From Pseudomonadota bacterium (GTDB lineage Bacteria > Pseudomonadota > Gammaproteobacteria > Steroidobacterales > Steroidobacteraceae): a stretch of DNA of 59,594 bases. Shown in pieces: positions 18,793 through 28,544 of the stretch. Location: assembly GCA_963204835.1 (NCBI GenBank), contig CAUJHJ010000026.1, positions 1 through 59,594 of the forward strand, read 5' to 3'. The position numbers and the translations under genes were made by a program. How positions within the stretch are numbered: position 1 is the first letter of the stretch; every line of letters starts with the position of its first letter. The notes below the pieces were generated by a model, which saw only the letters and a program-made list of their open reading frames with translations, did not search any database and was not told the origin of the DNA.

Positions 18793-20871
18793 GTGGAAGG
18801 TCACGAACAGGTCATGCCCGGGGAATCAAGGACGATTCTCGGATCCCGATGGCATCCAGCCATCGTGGCGGCGGTGTTCCTGCCGGTTCATATCGCCGCG
18901 ATCACCATCAGCAACGAGCTGCTCGTGCTGCCGTCGGGCGCGGCAGCGGCCTTCTGGCCCGCAAGCGGCACATTGATCGCCGCCCTGTTGCTCACGCCCC
19001 GCCGGGCATGGCCCTGGTTGCTCGCGGTCTCACTGCTGGTCGATGCAAACCTGTTCCGGGCAGGCGCGACGCGCATGACGGCCCTGATCGGGCTCGTGAA
19101 CGTGGGCCAGGGCGCGCTGGCGGCCGCCCTCGTCAGGCACTACGTCGGGCCGCGCATCGACTTCGCAAGCGCTGCCGCGACCGCCCGGCTGTTGCTGTTG
19201 CTCCTTTTCGCGACTTTCCTGGGCAGCCTTGCCGGCGCCCTGGTGCTTTCGGGTACCCGCATACCCGTCGCGTACTGGGCCAACCAGCAGTCGTGGTGGA
19301 TGGCTGGCTTCCTGGGTGCGGTCGTCCTCGTACCGCTGATCCTGTCCTGGGCCGAAGGCGGCTTGCGGCTGGCCGGCATCGCGCAGCCGCCCATGCGCAG
19401 GTCCATGTCGCTGCAATTCGCGGTGCTGGCGATCGTGCTGTGGCACGTGTTCGCGGACGGCGGTCGCTCCGGCCTGACCGTGCTCGATTCGCCGTTCCTG
19501 GTCTACGCGGCCCTGCTCTGGATCGTCTGGAGCGGCGGCCCGCGGCGCGTCACCTTCGCGCTCCTGCTCGTTACCGCGGTGTCCATCAGCTGCACGCTCG
19601 CCGGCGTGGGTCCGTTCAGCCGCCTCGCCAATGCGCCGTTCGGCCCGATCCTGAACCTGCAAGCCTACCTCGTGCTGGTCGTCGCGCCGTTGCTCATTGC
19701 CCAGGCATCGATCGCCGAGAAGCGCCGGGCGATCGACCAGGTGCGCGAGAGCGATGCCCGCTATCGTTCCTTCGTCGAACACAGCTCGGAGGCGATATTC
19801 CGCTTCGAGCTGGCGCGACCGATGCCCGTCTCGCTGGCGCCGATCGAGCAGCGCCGCTGGCTCGACCAGCATGCCCGTGTCGCGGAGTCGAACGACGCCT
19901 TCCGCGCGGCGACCGGCGACGGCTCGCCGGGCGCGCTCGTGGAGCAGCACCCGGCGTGGCTCGAGCATTGCCTCGCCGCGGTGCCCGATGCCATCGCCGC
20001 GGGGGGGCGGGCGCAGAATGTCGAGTGCGTCCTGCCGGGGCCTTACGGCCTCGATCGCACGCTGCTCGTCTCGCTGTCGACCGAGGTGCACGGCGGCCTG
20101 CTGACGCGGATCTGGGGCGTCGCGCGCGACATCACGCACTTTCGCACCGTGCAGCGCCAGCTCGAGCAGCAACAGCGGGAATTGCGGGCACTGGCCACCG
20201 AACTCACGGTCACCGAGGAACGCGCACGACGCAGGATCGCGGCCGACCTGCACGATGGCCTCGCCCAGAGCCTCGTCGGCCTCAAGATGCACATCGCGGC
20301 GATCCGTGCGGCGGCCGATCAGGGCCGGCCGCTGCCCGACCTCGCCGCCCTCGAACTGACCATCGCCGAATCGACCGCGCAGGTGCGCACGCTGATGACC
20401 AGCCTGCTGCCGCCGGGACTCTACGACCAGGGGATCGTGGCGGCCCTCACCTGGCTCACGGAAGAGTTCGCCAGGCGCCAGCGGATCGAGGTGAAGTTCG
20501 AGGATGACGGGCGGCCCAAGCCGCTGACCGAATCGACGACCGTGCTCGTGTACCAGGCCGCGCGCCAGTTGCTGCAGAACGTCGCTCGCCATGCGCGTTC
20601 CAGCTCGGTGACGATCCGCATGCAGGTCGTCGCCGACCGGCTCCACCTCACGGTGGCCGACGCCGGCGTCGGCTTCAATGTCTCCGACCTCACCTTCCTG
20701 CCGACGCAGCAGGGCGGCTTCGGGCTCTACAGCATCCGTGAGCGCCTGACGATCATCGGCGGCGCGCTCGAGATCGACTCGGTGCCCGGCCGAGGGACAC
20801 GCGTGCTGGTCACGGCGCCGCTGGATACCGCTGTCGAAGGGCGTGAACGGGCGCGGGGCGCCGGGAAATAG
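18793..20871 (+). CDS. MASE1-domain sensor histidine kinase (HisKA_3 type)
   Basis: A 692-residue membrane sensor. Residues about 20-300 contain eight or so helices resembling MASE1 (PSGAAAAFWPASG, then repeated hydrophobic spans). A PAS-like segment follows (DARYRSFVEHSSEAIFRFE), then a NarL/UhpB-type dimerisation domain with the phospho-acceptor His487 in RRIAADLHDGLAQSLVG, and a GHKL ATPase domain (ARQLLQNVARHA, ADAGVGFN, GGFGLYSIRERL). GTG at 18793 is used; an ATG at 18814 is equally possible. No response regulator or helix-turn-helix gene is adjacent, so its partner is elsewhere. Confidence 0.85.
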   Translation: MEGHEQVMPGESRTILGSRWHPAIVAAVFLPVHIAAITISNELLVLPSGAAAAFWPASGTLIAALLLTPRRAWPWLLAVSLLVDANLFRAGATRMTALIGLVNVGQGALAAALVRHYVGPRIDFASAAATARLLLLLLFATFLGSLAGALVLSGTRIPVAYWANQQSWWMAGFLGAVVLVPLILSWAEGGLRLAGIAQPPMRRSMSLQFAVLAIVLWHVFADGGRSGLTVLDSPFLVYAALLWIVWSGGPRRVTFALLLVTAVSISCTLAGVGPFSRLANAPFGPILNLQAYLVLVVAPLLIAQASIAEKRRAIDQVRESDARYRSFVEHSSEAIFRFELARPMPVSLAPIEQRRWLDQHARVAESNDAFRAATGDGSPGALVEQHPAWLEHCLAAVPDAIAAGGRAQNVECVLPGPYGLDRTLLVSLSTEVHGGLLTRIWGVARDITHFRTVQRQLEQQQRELRALATELTVTEERARRRIAADLHDGLAQSLVGLKMHIAAIRAAADQGRPLPDLAALELTIAESTAQVRTLMTSLLPPGLYDQGIVAALTWLTEEFARRQRIEVKFEDDGRPKPLTESTTVLVYQAARQLLQNVARHARSSSVTIRMQVVADRLHLTVADAGVGFNVSDLTFLPTQQGGFGLYSIRERLTIIGGALEIDSVPGRGTRVLVTAPLDTAVEGRERARGAGK

Positions 20872-20882
20872 GGGCGCGCAGC

Positions 20883-21674
20883 GTGCTGATCGAGCGGATC
20901 TGGACCGGCAACGACTATCGCAACTTCCACTATCTCGTCGCGTGCGGCGAAACGGGCGAGGCGCTGGCGATCGACCCGCTCGACTGGCGCAAGTGCGTCG
21001 CCGCCGCGAAGGCGCTGGGGCTCGAGATCACCCAGATCCTGAATACGCACGAGCATCGCGACCACACGGGCGGCAACGAACCGCTGCGGGCGGCCACCGG
21101 CGCGCGCGTGCTGGCCCACGCGGGCGCCGCCGCCCGCATCGGCCAGGTCGACGTGGGCCTCACCCGGGGCGACATCGTCAGGGTCGGGCGCAGCGTCGAG
21201 CTCGAATGCCTCGACACGCCGGGCCACACGCTTGCGCATGTCTGCCTGTATGCGCGCGGCGATTCGCCCGCGCTCTTCTGCGGCGACACGCTGTTCAATG
21301 CAGGTGCCGGCAACTGCCACCACGGCGGTCATCCCGGGCTACTGTATGAGAGCTTCACGCAACAGCTGGCGCGCCTGCCCGACGCGACCCGGGTCTATCC
21401 CGGGCACGAGTACCTCGAGCGCAACCTCGCGTTCACGCTCGATCGGGAGCCGGACAATGCCCATGCCGCCGCGATGCACGAGGCGGCGCTGCGCCAGGAC
21501 CCGGCCGCCGCGCCGGTCACGACGCTCGGCGACGAAAAGCACATCAATGCCTTCTTCCGCCTGCACAATCCGCTCATCATCGCGCGCCTGCGCGAAGTGT
21601 CGCCTGAACTGCCCGAAGCGCCGACCCCGCGCGAAGTTTTCCTCGCGCTGCGCGCGCTACGCAATCGCTGGTGA
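20883..21674 (+). CDS. gloB: Hydroxyacylglutathione hydrolase (glyoxalase II)
   Basis: Metallo-beta-lactamase-fold thioesterase that cleaves S-D-lactoylglutathione to D-lactate and glutathione, completing methylglyoxal detoxification. The 263-residue protein has the metal motif NTHEHRDHTGGN (His56, His58, Asp60, His61), LDTPGHTLAHVCLYA, FCGDTLFNAGAGNCHHGG, and YPGHEYLERNLAF, all standard for GloB. Starts at GTG 20883. The 3' end overlaps the convergent glutathione transferase gene by 18 bp. Confidence 0.93.
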   Translation: MLIERIWTGNDYRNFHYLVACGETGEALAIDPLDWRKCVAAAKALGLEITQILNTHEHRDHTGGNEPLRAATGARVLAHAGAAARIGQVDVGLTRGDIVRVGRSVELECLDTPGHTLAHVCLYARGDSPALFCGDTLFNAGAGNCHHGGHPGLLYESFTQQLARLPDATRVYPGHEYLERNLAFTLDREPDNAHAAAMHEAALRQDPAAAPVTTLGDEKHINAFFRLHNPLIIARLREVSPELPEAPTPREVFLALRALRNRW

Positions 21675-22292
21675 CGCGACCCGGCGCGCCGGACGCGCCA
21701 TGAGCGGCCGGTAGCCGGGTTGGTTCGCCACCCGTTCGAGCCACGCGCGCAGCTGAGGATAGGGTGACAGGTCGTGCCCACCCTCGTCGGCCACATGGGT
21801 GTAGGCATACAGCGCGATGTCGGCAACCGAATAGCGATCGGCCGCGAAGAACCGGTGGGCGCCGAGGTGGCGCTCCATCACCGCGAGTGCCGCGCGCCCG
21901 CGTTCGAGCCGGTCGGGCAGTTCGGCGCGGCGCGGCGAATCGGCCGGCAGGTGCTTCACGATGAAGCGGGGCGTCGCCACGTAGGGCTCGTGGCTGTACT
22001 GCTCGAAGAACATCCATTGCAGCGCCTGCGCGCGCCCGAGGCGATCAGGCGGGAGGAGTGGCGAGCCTTCCGCGAGATACCAGATGATCGCGTTCGATTC
22101 GGCGAGGAAAGTGCCGTCGTCGAGCTCGAGGGTCGGGATGCGCCCGTTCGGGTTGCGGGCCAGGAACTCGGGGGTGCGGGTCGCGCCACGCAGGATGTCG
22201 CACTCCTCCCAGTCGTAGCCCATCCCGAGCTGGGCGAGCGCCAGCCGAACCTTGTAGCCGTTGCCGGAATCGAGATAGTCGTAGAGCTTCAT
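21657..22292 (-). CDS. Glutathione S-transferase family protein
   Basis: A 211-residue cytosolic GST. The thioredoxin-fold N-terminal domain begins MKLYDYLDSGNGYKVRLALAQLG, with NPNGRIPTLELDDG carrying the cis-proline and LAESNAIIWYLAE forming the glutathione-binding ES motif. The helical C-terminal domain has FFAADRYSVADIALYAYTHVA, the GST folding motif. The active residue is probably the serine or tyrosine near the N terminus. Convergent with gloB, another glutathione-linked gene. Confidence 0.9.
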   Translation of the reverse strand: MKLYDYLDSGNGYKVRLALAQLGMGYDWEECDILRGATRTPEFLARNPNGRIPTLELDDGTFLAESNAIIWYLAEGSPLLPPDRLGRAQALQWMFFEQYSHEPYVATPRFIVKHLPADSPRRAELPDRLERGRAALAVMERHLGAHRFFAADRYSVADIALYAYTHVADEGGHDLSPYPQLRAWLERVANQPGYRPLMARPARRVASPAIA

Positions 22293-22327
22293 CGCTTTCG
22301 CCTCCCCGCCGATAGCATAATCGCTGC

Positions 22328-23386
22328 ATGGAATCCGTGTTTTACCGTCGTGGCTTTGCGCTCGTCGCCGCCCTGGCGGTCGGCTACCTGCTGTTCCGGA
22401 TCCTCGCGCCGTTCATTGGCCCGATCGTCTGGGCGACCTTCCTCGCTTTCATGCTGGGCCCGGTGCATGCGCGCCTCACGCGGCGCCTGGAAGGACGGGC
22501 GGGGCTGTCGGCCGGAATCCTCACCGTGCTCGCGCCGGTCGGGATCCTCGTGCCGCTCTCGATCGCCGGCGGCGCGTTCGCGTCGCAGGCGGCGGAACTC
22601 GCTGCACGTGCGCAGGCCCTGTTCCAGAGGGTCGGTGCCAGCGGCTTCGACGAACTGCGCCGCTATCCGCTCATCGCCCAGCCGCTCGCCTGGCTCGAGG
22701 CGAATGCCGGCTTCGGCGAAGCGCAGCTGCGCGACTGGCTGCTCTCGGGCGGGCAGGCCTTCCTCAAGTGGGGCGCGGCGCTCGGCGGCAACGTGGTGGT
22801 GGGCGCGCTCGGCACTGCGGCGGGATTCGGCATCGCGATCGTGCTGCTGTATTTCTTCCTGCGGGATGGAGCGGCCTGGGCCGCCCGCGCGATCCGCCTG
22901 GTCCCGATGGAGCCCGCGCGGCGCACCGAACTGGTCAATCACCTCGCGCAGGTCACCCGCGCGGTGGTGCTCGGCAGCGGTGCGACGGCGCTGCTGCAGG
23001 GCATCGCCGTCGGCATCGGCTTTGCCATCGCGGGCCTGCCGACCTTCGCGGTGTTCGGCGTGCTCGCCGCGCTCGTGTCGCTGCTGCCCATGGGCGGCGC
23101 GGCGCTCGTTTGGGCCCCCGCGGCGCTCTATCTCGCCGCCGTCGGCCGCTGGGGCATGGCCCTCTTCATGCTGATCTGGGGCATCGGCGTGTCCTTCGGC
23201 GACAATTTCGTGCGCCCGCTGCTCGTCTCGCGCCATGCGCAAGTGTCCACGCTGACCGTGTTCATCGGCGTGCTGGGCGGCGCGACCGCCTTCGGCGCGA
23301 TCGGGCTCATCGTGGGTCCGCTCGTCCTCACCCTCGCGAAGGCGCTGCTCGATTACGTGGATGAAAGGTTCGTGCCGCCGGCATAA
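22328..23386 (+). CDS. AI-2E/PerM family transporter
   Basis: A 352-residue membrane protein of about eight helices with the family pattern: two N-terminal helices (LAVGYLLFRILAPFIGPIVWATFLAF), a long central amphipathic region of about 100 residues, a re-entrant GSGATALLQGIAVGIGFAIAGLP, and a C-terminal FGDNFVRPLLVSRHAQVSTLTVFIGVLGG. The family includes AI-2 exporters and Na+/H+ antiporters; the substrate cannot be assigned. Followed after 11 bp by uvrD. Confidence 0.88.
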   Translation: MESVFYRRGFALVAALAVGYLLFRILAPFIGPIVWATFLAFMLGPVHARLTRRLEGRAGLSAGILTVLAPVGILVPLSIAGGAFASQAAELAARAQALFQRVGASGFDELRRYPLIAQPLAWLEANAGFGEAQLRDWLLSGGQAFLKWGAALGGNVVVGALGTAAGFGIAIVLLYFFLRDGAAWAARAIRLVPMEPARRTELVNHLAQVTRAVVLGSGATALLQGIAVGIGFAIAGLPTFAVFGVLAALVSLLPMGGAALVWAPAALYLAAVGRWGMALFMLIWGIGVSFGDNFVRPLLVSRHAQVSTLTVFIGVLGGATAFGAIGLIVGPLVLTLAKALLDYVDERFVPPA

Positions 23387-23397
23387 TAGGCGGCTCC

Positions 23398-25632
23398 ATG
23401 GACCTCTCCCCGATCCTCTCTCCGCTGAACGACGCGCAGCGCGCGGCGGTCACCGGCCCCATCGGCCCGATGCTGGTGCTTGCCGGTGCGGGCAGTGGCA
23501 AGACGCGCGTGCTCACCCACCGGGTGGCCTGGCTGATCCAGGCCGAGGGCGCCTCGCCGCACAGCATCCTCGCGGTCACCTTCACCAACAAGGCCGCGGC
23601 CGAGATGCGCGCGCGCATCGAGGGGCTGCTCGGCATCCCGGGCAGCGCGCTCTGGATCGGCACCTTCCACGGCATCGCGCACCGCCTGCTGCGCCTGCAT
23701 TGGCGTGAAGCAGGCCTGCCACAGGGCTTCCAGATCCTCGATGCCGAGGACCAGCTGCGCATGGTGAAGAAGCTCCTCAAGGGCCAGGGACTCGACGAGT
23801 CGCGCTGGGTGCCGCGCGAGGTCACCTGGTTCATCAACCACCAGAAGGACGAGGGCCTGCGCCCGAAGGCGCTGAAGGACGGCAACGACCCGACGCGCCG
23901 CCAGCTCATCAAGCTCTACCAGGATTACGAGGACGCCTGCGCGCGCGCCGGCGTGGTCGACTTCGCCGAGCTGCTGCTGCGCGCGTTCGAGCTGCTGCGC
24001 GACCAGCCCGAAGTGCTGCGCCACTACCGTGCGCGCTTCCGCCACGTGCTGGTCGACGAGTTCCAGGACACGAACGCGATCCAGTACGCGTGGATGAAGC
24101 TGATCGCGGGCAGTGAGGGCGCGCCGTTCATCGTAGGGGACGACGATCAATCGATATACCGGTGGAGGGGCGCGCGGGTCGAGAACCTGCAGCAGTTCCG
24201 CCGCGACTGGCCGCAGGCGCAGCTCTTCAAGCTCGAGCAGAACTACCGCTCGACCGGCAACATCCTGAAGGGCGCCAACGCGCTGATCGAGCACAACAGC
24301 GGCCGGCTCGGCAAGAACCTCTGGACGAGCGGCGGCCACGGCGAGCCGATAAGGCTCTACTCGGCGTTCAACGAGCGCGACGAGGCGGAGTTCGTCACGC
24401 ACCGCATCCGCGAGTGGGTGCAGCAGGGCGGGGCACGGCGCGAAGTCGCGATCCTCTACCGCTCGAACGCGCAGTCGCGCGTGTTCGAGGAAGCATTCCT
24501 CTCCGCGCGCATTCCCTACAAGGTCTACGGCGGCCTGCGGTTCTTCGAGCGGGCGGAGATCAAGGACGCGCTCGCCTACCTGCGCCTGCTCTCCAATCGC
24601 GACGACGACGCCTCGTTCGAGCGGGTCGTGAACCTGCCGACGCGCGGGATCGGCGCAAGGACGGTCGACGAACTGCGCCAGTCCGCGCGCGCGGCGGGCG
24701 GATCGCTGTGGCAGGCGGCGCTTGCTGCCGCCAAGGGTGGCGCGCTCGCGACGCGCGCCAGCGCGGCACTCGCGGGCTTCCTGCAGTTGATCGCACGGAT
24801 GGCGGCGGACGCCGCGCCCCTGCCGCTGCATGAACAGGTGGACCTCGTGCTCAATGCCAGCGGGCTCATCGAGCACCACCGCAAGGAGAAGGCGGAGCGC
24901 GGCGAGGCGCGCGTCGAGAACCTCGAGGAGCTCGTCAGCGCCGCGCGCGGCTTCGAGCCCGAGGGCGAGTTGCCGCCGCTCGACGCCTTCCTCGCGCATG
25001 CCGCGCTCGAGTCGGGCGAGGGCCAGGCGGAAGCCTGGGAGGATTGCGTGCAGATGATGACCCTGCACACCGCCAAGGGGCTCGAGTTCCCGGTCGTGTT
25101 CCTTTGCGGCATGGAGGACGGCCTCTTCCCGCACCAGCGCTCGCTCAACGATCTCGACGGGCTCGAGGAAGAACGGCGGCTCTGCTATGTGGGCATGACG
25201 CGCGCCATGCGCCAGCTCTACATCACCTTCGCCGAGCAGCGCCGCCTGCACGGCACCGACAGCTACGGCCAGCCCTCGCGCTTCATCAGCGAGATTCCCG
25301 AGGACCTCATCGAAGAGGTACGGCCCCGCATCATGCTCGGCCGCCCTTATGCCCGGCCGGCGGGCCATTCGCATGCGCGCGACGCCCTTGCCGCGCCGGC
25401 CTACTCGCAGGCGCCCGCGTACTCGCATTCGCAGGCGGCTCGCCGCGCGACGGCGAGCGAGGCGGTGGCGCCCGGCATGAAGCTCGGCGCGCGCGTGCGT
25501 CACGGGAAGTTCGGCGAAGGCACGGTACTCAGCATCGAGGGACAGGGCCCGCAGGCGAGGGTGCAGGTGAACTTCGAGCGCCAGGGGACGAAATGGCTCA
25601 TGCTCGCGTACGCCAACCTCGAGGCAATGTGA
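23398..25632 (+). CDS. uvrD: DNA helicase II UvrD
   Basis: 3'-5' SF1A helicase for nucleotide excision and mismatch repair. The 744-residue protein has all SF1 motifs: LNDAQRAAV (Q), LAGAGSGKTRVLTHRVAWL (I), AVTFTNKAAAEMRARIE (Ia), LVDEFQDTN (II), VGDDDQSIYRWRGA (III), LEQNYRST (IV), MTLHTAKGLEFPVVF (V) and EERRLCYVGMTRA (VI). The C-terminal LGARVRHGKFGEGTVLSIEG tail is the RNA-polymerase/DNA-interacting domain typical of UvrD/PcrA rather than Rep. The linker before it carries a short repetitive stretch, AYSQAPAYSHSQA. Confidence 0.96.
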   Translation: MDLSPILSPLNDAQRAAVTGPIGPMLVLAGAGSGKTRVLTHRVAWLIQAEGASPHSILAVTFTNKAAAEMRARIEGLLGIPGSALWIGTFHGIAHRLLRLHWREAGLPQGFQILDAEDQLRMVKKLLKGQGLDESRWVPREVTWFINHQKDEGLRPKALKDGNDPTRRQLIKLYQDYEDACARAGVVDFAELLLRAFELLRDQPEVLRHYRARFRHVLVDEFQDTNAIQYAWMKLIAGSEGAPFIVGDDDQSIYRWRGARVENLQQFRRDWPQAQLFKLEQNYRSTGNILKGANALIEHNSGRLGKNLWTSGGHGEPIRLYSAFNERDEAEFVTHRIREWVQQGGARREVAILYRSNAQSRVFEEAFLSARIPYKVYGGLRFFERAEIKDALAYLRLLSNRDDDASFERVVNLPTRGIGARTVDELRQSARAAGGSLWQAALAAAKGGALATRASAALAGFLQLIARMAADAAPLPLHEQVDLVLNASGLIEHHRKEKAERGEARVENLEELVSAARGFEPEGELPPLDAFLAHAALESGEGQAEAWEDCVQMMTLHTAKGLEFPVVFLCGMEDGLFPHQRSLNDLDGLEEERRLCYVGMTRAMRQLYITFAEQRRLHGTDSYGQPSRFISEIPEDLIEEVRPRIMLGRPYARPAGHSHARDALAAPAYSQAPAYSHSQAARRATASEAVAPGMKLGARVRHGKFGEGTVLSIEGQGPQARVQVNFERQGTKWLMLAYANLEAM

Positions 25633-25639
25633 CCGCAAC

Positions 25640-27013
25640 ATGAAAATCGTGATCCTCGGCGCAGGACAGGTCGGCCGTACGGCCGCGTACCACCTTTCGC
25701 GCGAAGAGGCGAACGACGTCACCGTCGTCGACACGAACCAGGACGTGCTGCGCGACCTGCAGGGCCGCCTCGACATCCGCACCGTCGCAGGCAACGCCTC
25801 GTTCCCGACCGTGCTCGACTCGGCCGGCGTCGCCGACGCCGAAGTGCTGATCGCACTCACCAACAGCGACGAAGTGAACATGCTCGCCTGCGAGGTGGCC
25901 TACACGCTCTACCGCACGCCCACCAAGATCGCCCGCATCCGCTCGGCCGAGTACACCGGCAACCCGAAGCTCTTCACCGATGAAGCCATCTCGGTCGACG
26001 TGTGGATCAGCCCCGAGCAGCTCGTGACCGAGTACGTCGACCGGCTGATCCGCTATCCGGGCGCGTTGCAGGTGCTGACCTTCGCCGCGGGCCGCGTCCG
26101 CCTCGTCGGCGTGCGCGCCAATGCGGGCGCGCCGCTCGTCGGCCAGCCGATCAGCGCCCTGCGCGAACACCTGCCGGATGTCGACCTGCGCATCGTCGCG
26201 GTATATCGCGACGGGCGCTGCCTCGAGCCGGCGGGCGACCTGTCCATCGCCGCCGACGACGAAGTGTTCTTCCTCGCCGAACGCGACCAGGTGCGGCGGG
26301 TCATGAGCGAATTGCGCAAGGAGGACAATCCGGCCAGGCGGGTCGTGATTGCCGGTGGCGGCAGCATCGGCTTCCGGCTCGCCCGCATGCTCGAGAAGAC
26401 CCACCACGTGAAGGTCATCGAGCGCGACCCGAAGCGCGCCCGCCATGTCTCCGAGGTGCTCGAGCAGGCCATCGTGCTGCACGGCGATGCCGCCGACGAG
26501 GAACTGCTGATCGAGGAGAACATCGACAGCGCCGACGTGTTCGCCGCACTGACGAATTCCGAGGAAGCCAACATCCTCTCGGCGATGCTCGCCAAGCGGC
26601 TCGGCGCGGCGAAGGTCATGGCGCTCATCAACAAGCCCTCCTACGCCGAGCTGATGGAAAGCGGCAGCATCGATGTCGCCATTTCGCCGCAATCCGTCAC
26701 GATCGGCTCGCTGCTGGCGCACGTGCGGCGCGGCGACATCGTGCGGGTGCACTCGCTGAAGCACGGTGCGGCCGAGGCCATGGAGGCGATCGCCCACGGC
26801 GAGCGCGGCCGCTCCCGCGTCGTCGGCGTCGCGGTCGGCGGGATCTCCCTGCCCGACGGGGCGCGCATCGGCGCGATCGTCCGCGACCAGAAGGTGCTGA
26901 TGGCGCACGACGACACGGTCGTGCAGGAGGACGATCACGTCATCATCTTCCTCGCCGACCGGCGGCACGTGGAGCAGGTGGAGAAGCTCTTCATGACGGC
27001 GGCGCCCCGGTAG
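25640..27013 (+). CDS. trkA: Trk potassium uptake system, peripheral NAD-binding subunit TrkA
   Basis: Cytoplasmic gating subunit of the Trk K+ channel. The 457-residue protein has two RCK modules in tandem. The first has ILGAGQVGRTAAYHLS (GxGxxG) with the ribose-binding acidic residue in VVDTN, the second VIAGGGSIGFRLARML; each is followed by an RCK_C domain. Length equals E. coli TrkA (458). trkH follows after 6 bp, so sensor and pore are co-transcribed. Confidence 0.96.
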   Translation: MKIVILGAGQVGRTAAYHLSREEANDVTVVDTNQDVLRDLQGRLDIRTVAGNASFPTVLDSAGVADAEVLIALTNSDEVNMLACEVAYTLYRTPTKIARIRSAEYTGNPKLFTDEAISVDVWISPEQLVTEYVDRLIRYPGALQVLTFAAGRVRLVGVRANAGAPLVGQPISALREHLPDVDLRIVAVYRDGRCLEPAGDLSIAADDEVFFLAERDQVRRVMSELRKEDNPARRVVIAGGGSIGFRLARMLEKTHHVKVIERDPKRARHVSEVLEQAIVLHGDAADEELLIEENIDSADVFAALTNSEEANILSAMLAKRLGAAKVMALINKPSYAELMESGSIDVAISPQSVTIGSLLAHVRRGDIVRVHSLKHGAAEAMEAIAHGERGRSRVVGVAVGGISLPDGARIGAIVRDQKVLMAHDDTVVQEDDHVIIFLADRRHVEQVEKLFMTAAPR

Positions 27014-27019
27014 CGAACC

Positions 27020-28468
27020 GTGTTCGCGGTCCTGCACGTCCTCGGGTTGATGCTTGCGTTCTTCGCGATCACCTTCGTGATGCCGATGGTCTGCTCGCTG
27101 CTGGCCGGCGATGGCATGTTCGCCGATTTCGCCGCCGCGGCCGGCCTCAACGTGCTGCTCGGCCTCGCGCTCGCGCTCGCCTTTCGCCGCTACCGCCGCG
27201 AACTCAAGGCGCGCGACGGCTTCCTGCTCGTCACGCTCGCCTGGGTGATGATGTCGGCGGCGGCGAGCATCCCGTTGTTGATGGCGATCCCCGGCCTCTC
27301 CTTCACGGATGCCTACTTCGAGGCGATGTCGGGCCTGACGACCACCGGCTCGACCGTACTGAGCGGCCTCGATTCGCTGCCGCCCTCGGTCAATCTCTGG
27401 CGGCATGCGCTGCACTGGTACGGTGGCCTCGGCATCATCGTGCTCGCAGTGGCCGTCCTGCCGCTGCTCGGTGTCGGCGGCATGCAGGTGTACAAGGCCG
27501 AAAGCCCGGGGCCCGTGAAGGACGAGAAGCTGACGCCGCGCATCACCCAGACCGCCAAGGCCTTGTGGCTCGTGTACACGGGCATCACCGCGGCCGGCGT
27601 ACTCGCGCTGCACGCGGCCGGCATGACCTGGTTCGACGCGATCTGCCATTCCTTCTCGGCCATTGGCCTCGGCGGTTTCTCGACCCATGACACGGGAGTC
27701 GGCTACTACCACTCGGCGGCGGTCGAGTTCGTGCTGATCGTGATCATGCTGGTCGCCTGCGTGAACTTCTCGCGCCACTTCATGGCGGTGCAGAAGCTCT
27801 CCCTCGCGCCTTACGCGCGCGACACCGAGGCGAAGGCGATCCTGATCGTGCTCGGCGCGAGCATCTTCGGCATCACGATGCTGGTGTGGGTGAGCGGCCA
27901 CTACCAGGGCTTCGCAACGACGCTGCGCCATGTCGCCTTCAGCGTCGTCTCGGTCGCCTCGACCACGGGATTCGTGACGGAAGACTACGAGAGGTGGCCG
28001 ATCTTCGCGCCGGTGTGGATGCTGTTCCTCTCCTGCATCGTCTGCAGCACCGGCTCGACCGGCGGCGGCATCAAGATGTTCCGCACGCTGCTGCTCGAGC
28101 GGCACGCGATACGCGAAATGAAGGTGCTGCTGCACCCACGGGCGCTGGTGCCGATCCGCATCGGCGGCCATGTGATCCCCGAGCGCATCGTCTACGCCGT
28201 GCTGGCCTTCATCTTCCTGTACTTCACGACGATCGTGACGCTGACCTTCACGCTGCTGCTCTCGGGCCTCGACCTCGTGTCGGCCTTCAGCGGCGTCGTC
28301 GCGTCGATCAACAACCTCGGGCCAGGGCTCGAGCTCGCCGGGCCATCGACCCAGTACCAGAAATTCACCGACTTCCAGACCTGGGTATTCACCCTTGCAA
28401 TGCTGCTAGGCCGGCTCGAGATCTTCAGCGTGCTGGTGCTGTTCACGCCCGCGTTCTGGCGGAAGTAG
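27020..28468 (+). CDS. trkH: Trk potassium uptake system, transmembrane subunit TrkH
   Basis: Pore-forming K+ transporter subunit. The 482-residue protein has four MPM repeats whose filter-like loops are visible: EAMSGLTTTGSTVL, SFSAIGLGGFSTHD, VVSVASTTGFVTEDY and VASINNLGPGLE. SCIVCSTGSTGGGIKMFRT marks the intramembrane gate region. The GTG start at 27020 is 6 bp after trkA. It ends QTWVFTLAMLLGRLEIFSVLVLF as in E. coli TrkH (483 residues). Confidence 0.95.
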   Translation: MFAVLHVLGLMLAFFAITFVMPMVCSLLAGDGMFADFAAAAGLNVLLGLALALAFRRYRRELKARDGFLLVTLAWVMMSAAASIPLLMAIPGLSFTDAYFEAMSGLTTTGSTVLSGLDSLPPSVNLWRHALHWYGGLGIIVLAVAVLPLLGVGGMQVYKAESPGPVKDEKLTPRITQTAKALWLVYTGITAAGVLALHAAGMTWFDAICHSFSAIGLGGFSTHDTGVGYYHSAAVEFVLIVIMLVACVNFSRHFMAVQKLSLAPYARDTEAKAILIVLGASIFGITMLVWVSGHYQGFATTLRHVAFSVVSVASTTGFVTEDYERWPIFAPVWMLFLSCIVCSTGSTGGGIKMFRTLLLERHAIREMKVLLHPRALVPIRIGGHVIPERIVYAVLAFIFLYFTTIVTLTFTLLLSGLDLVSAFSGVVASINNLGPGLELAGPSTQYQKFTDFQTWVFTLAMLLGRLEIFSVLVLFTPAFWRK

Positions 28469-28544
28469 GCGGCGAGCGCAGAAAACTGCTGACGCTTGCG
28501 CCCCGTGGCCCTAAGCTCTTCTCCCGTGGCCTCCGGGGGTCCTG

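Noticed and set aside
18793..18815. Choosing the ATG at 18814 as the kinase start
   Set aside because: Neither start has a good ribosome-binding site; the longer GTG form was kept, without strong preference.
25385..25445. Short repeated codons in the uvrD linker (AYSQAPAYSHSQA)
   Set aside because: Low-complexity linker between helicase core and C-terminal domain; in frame and unremarkable.
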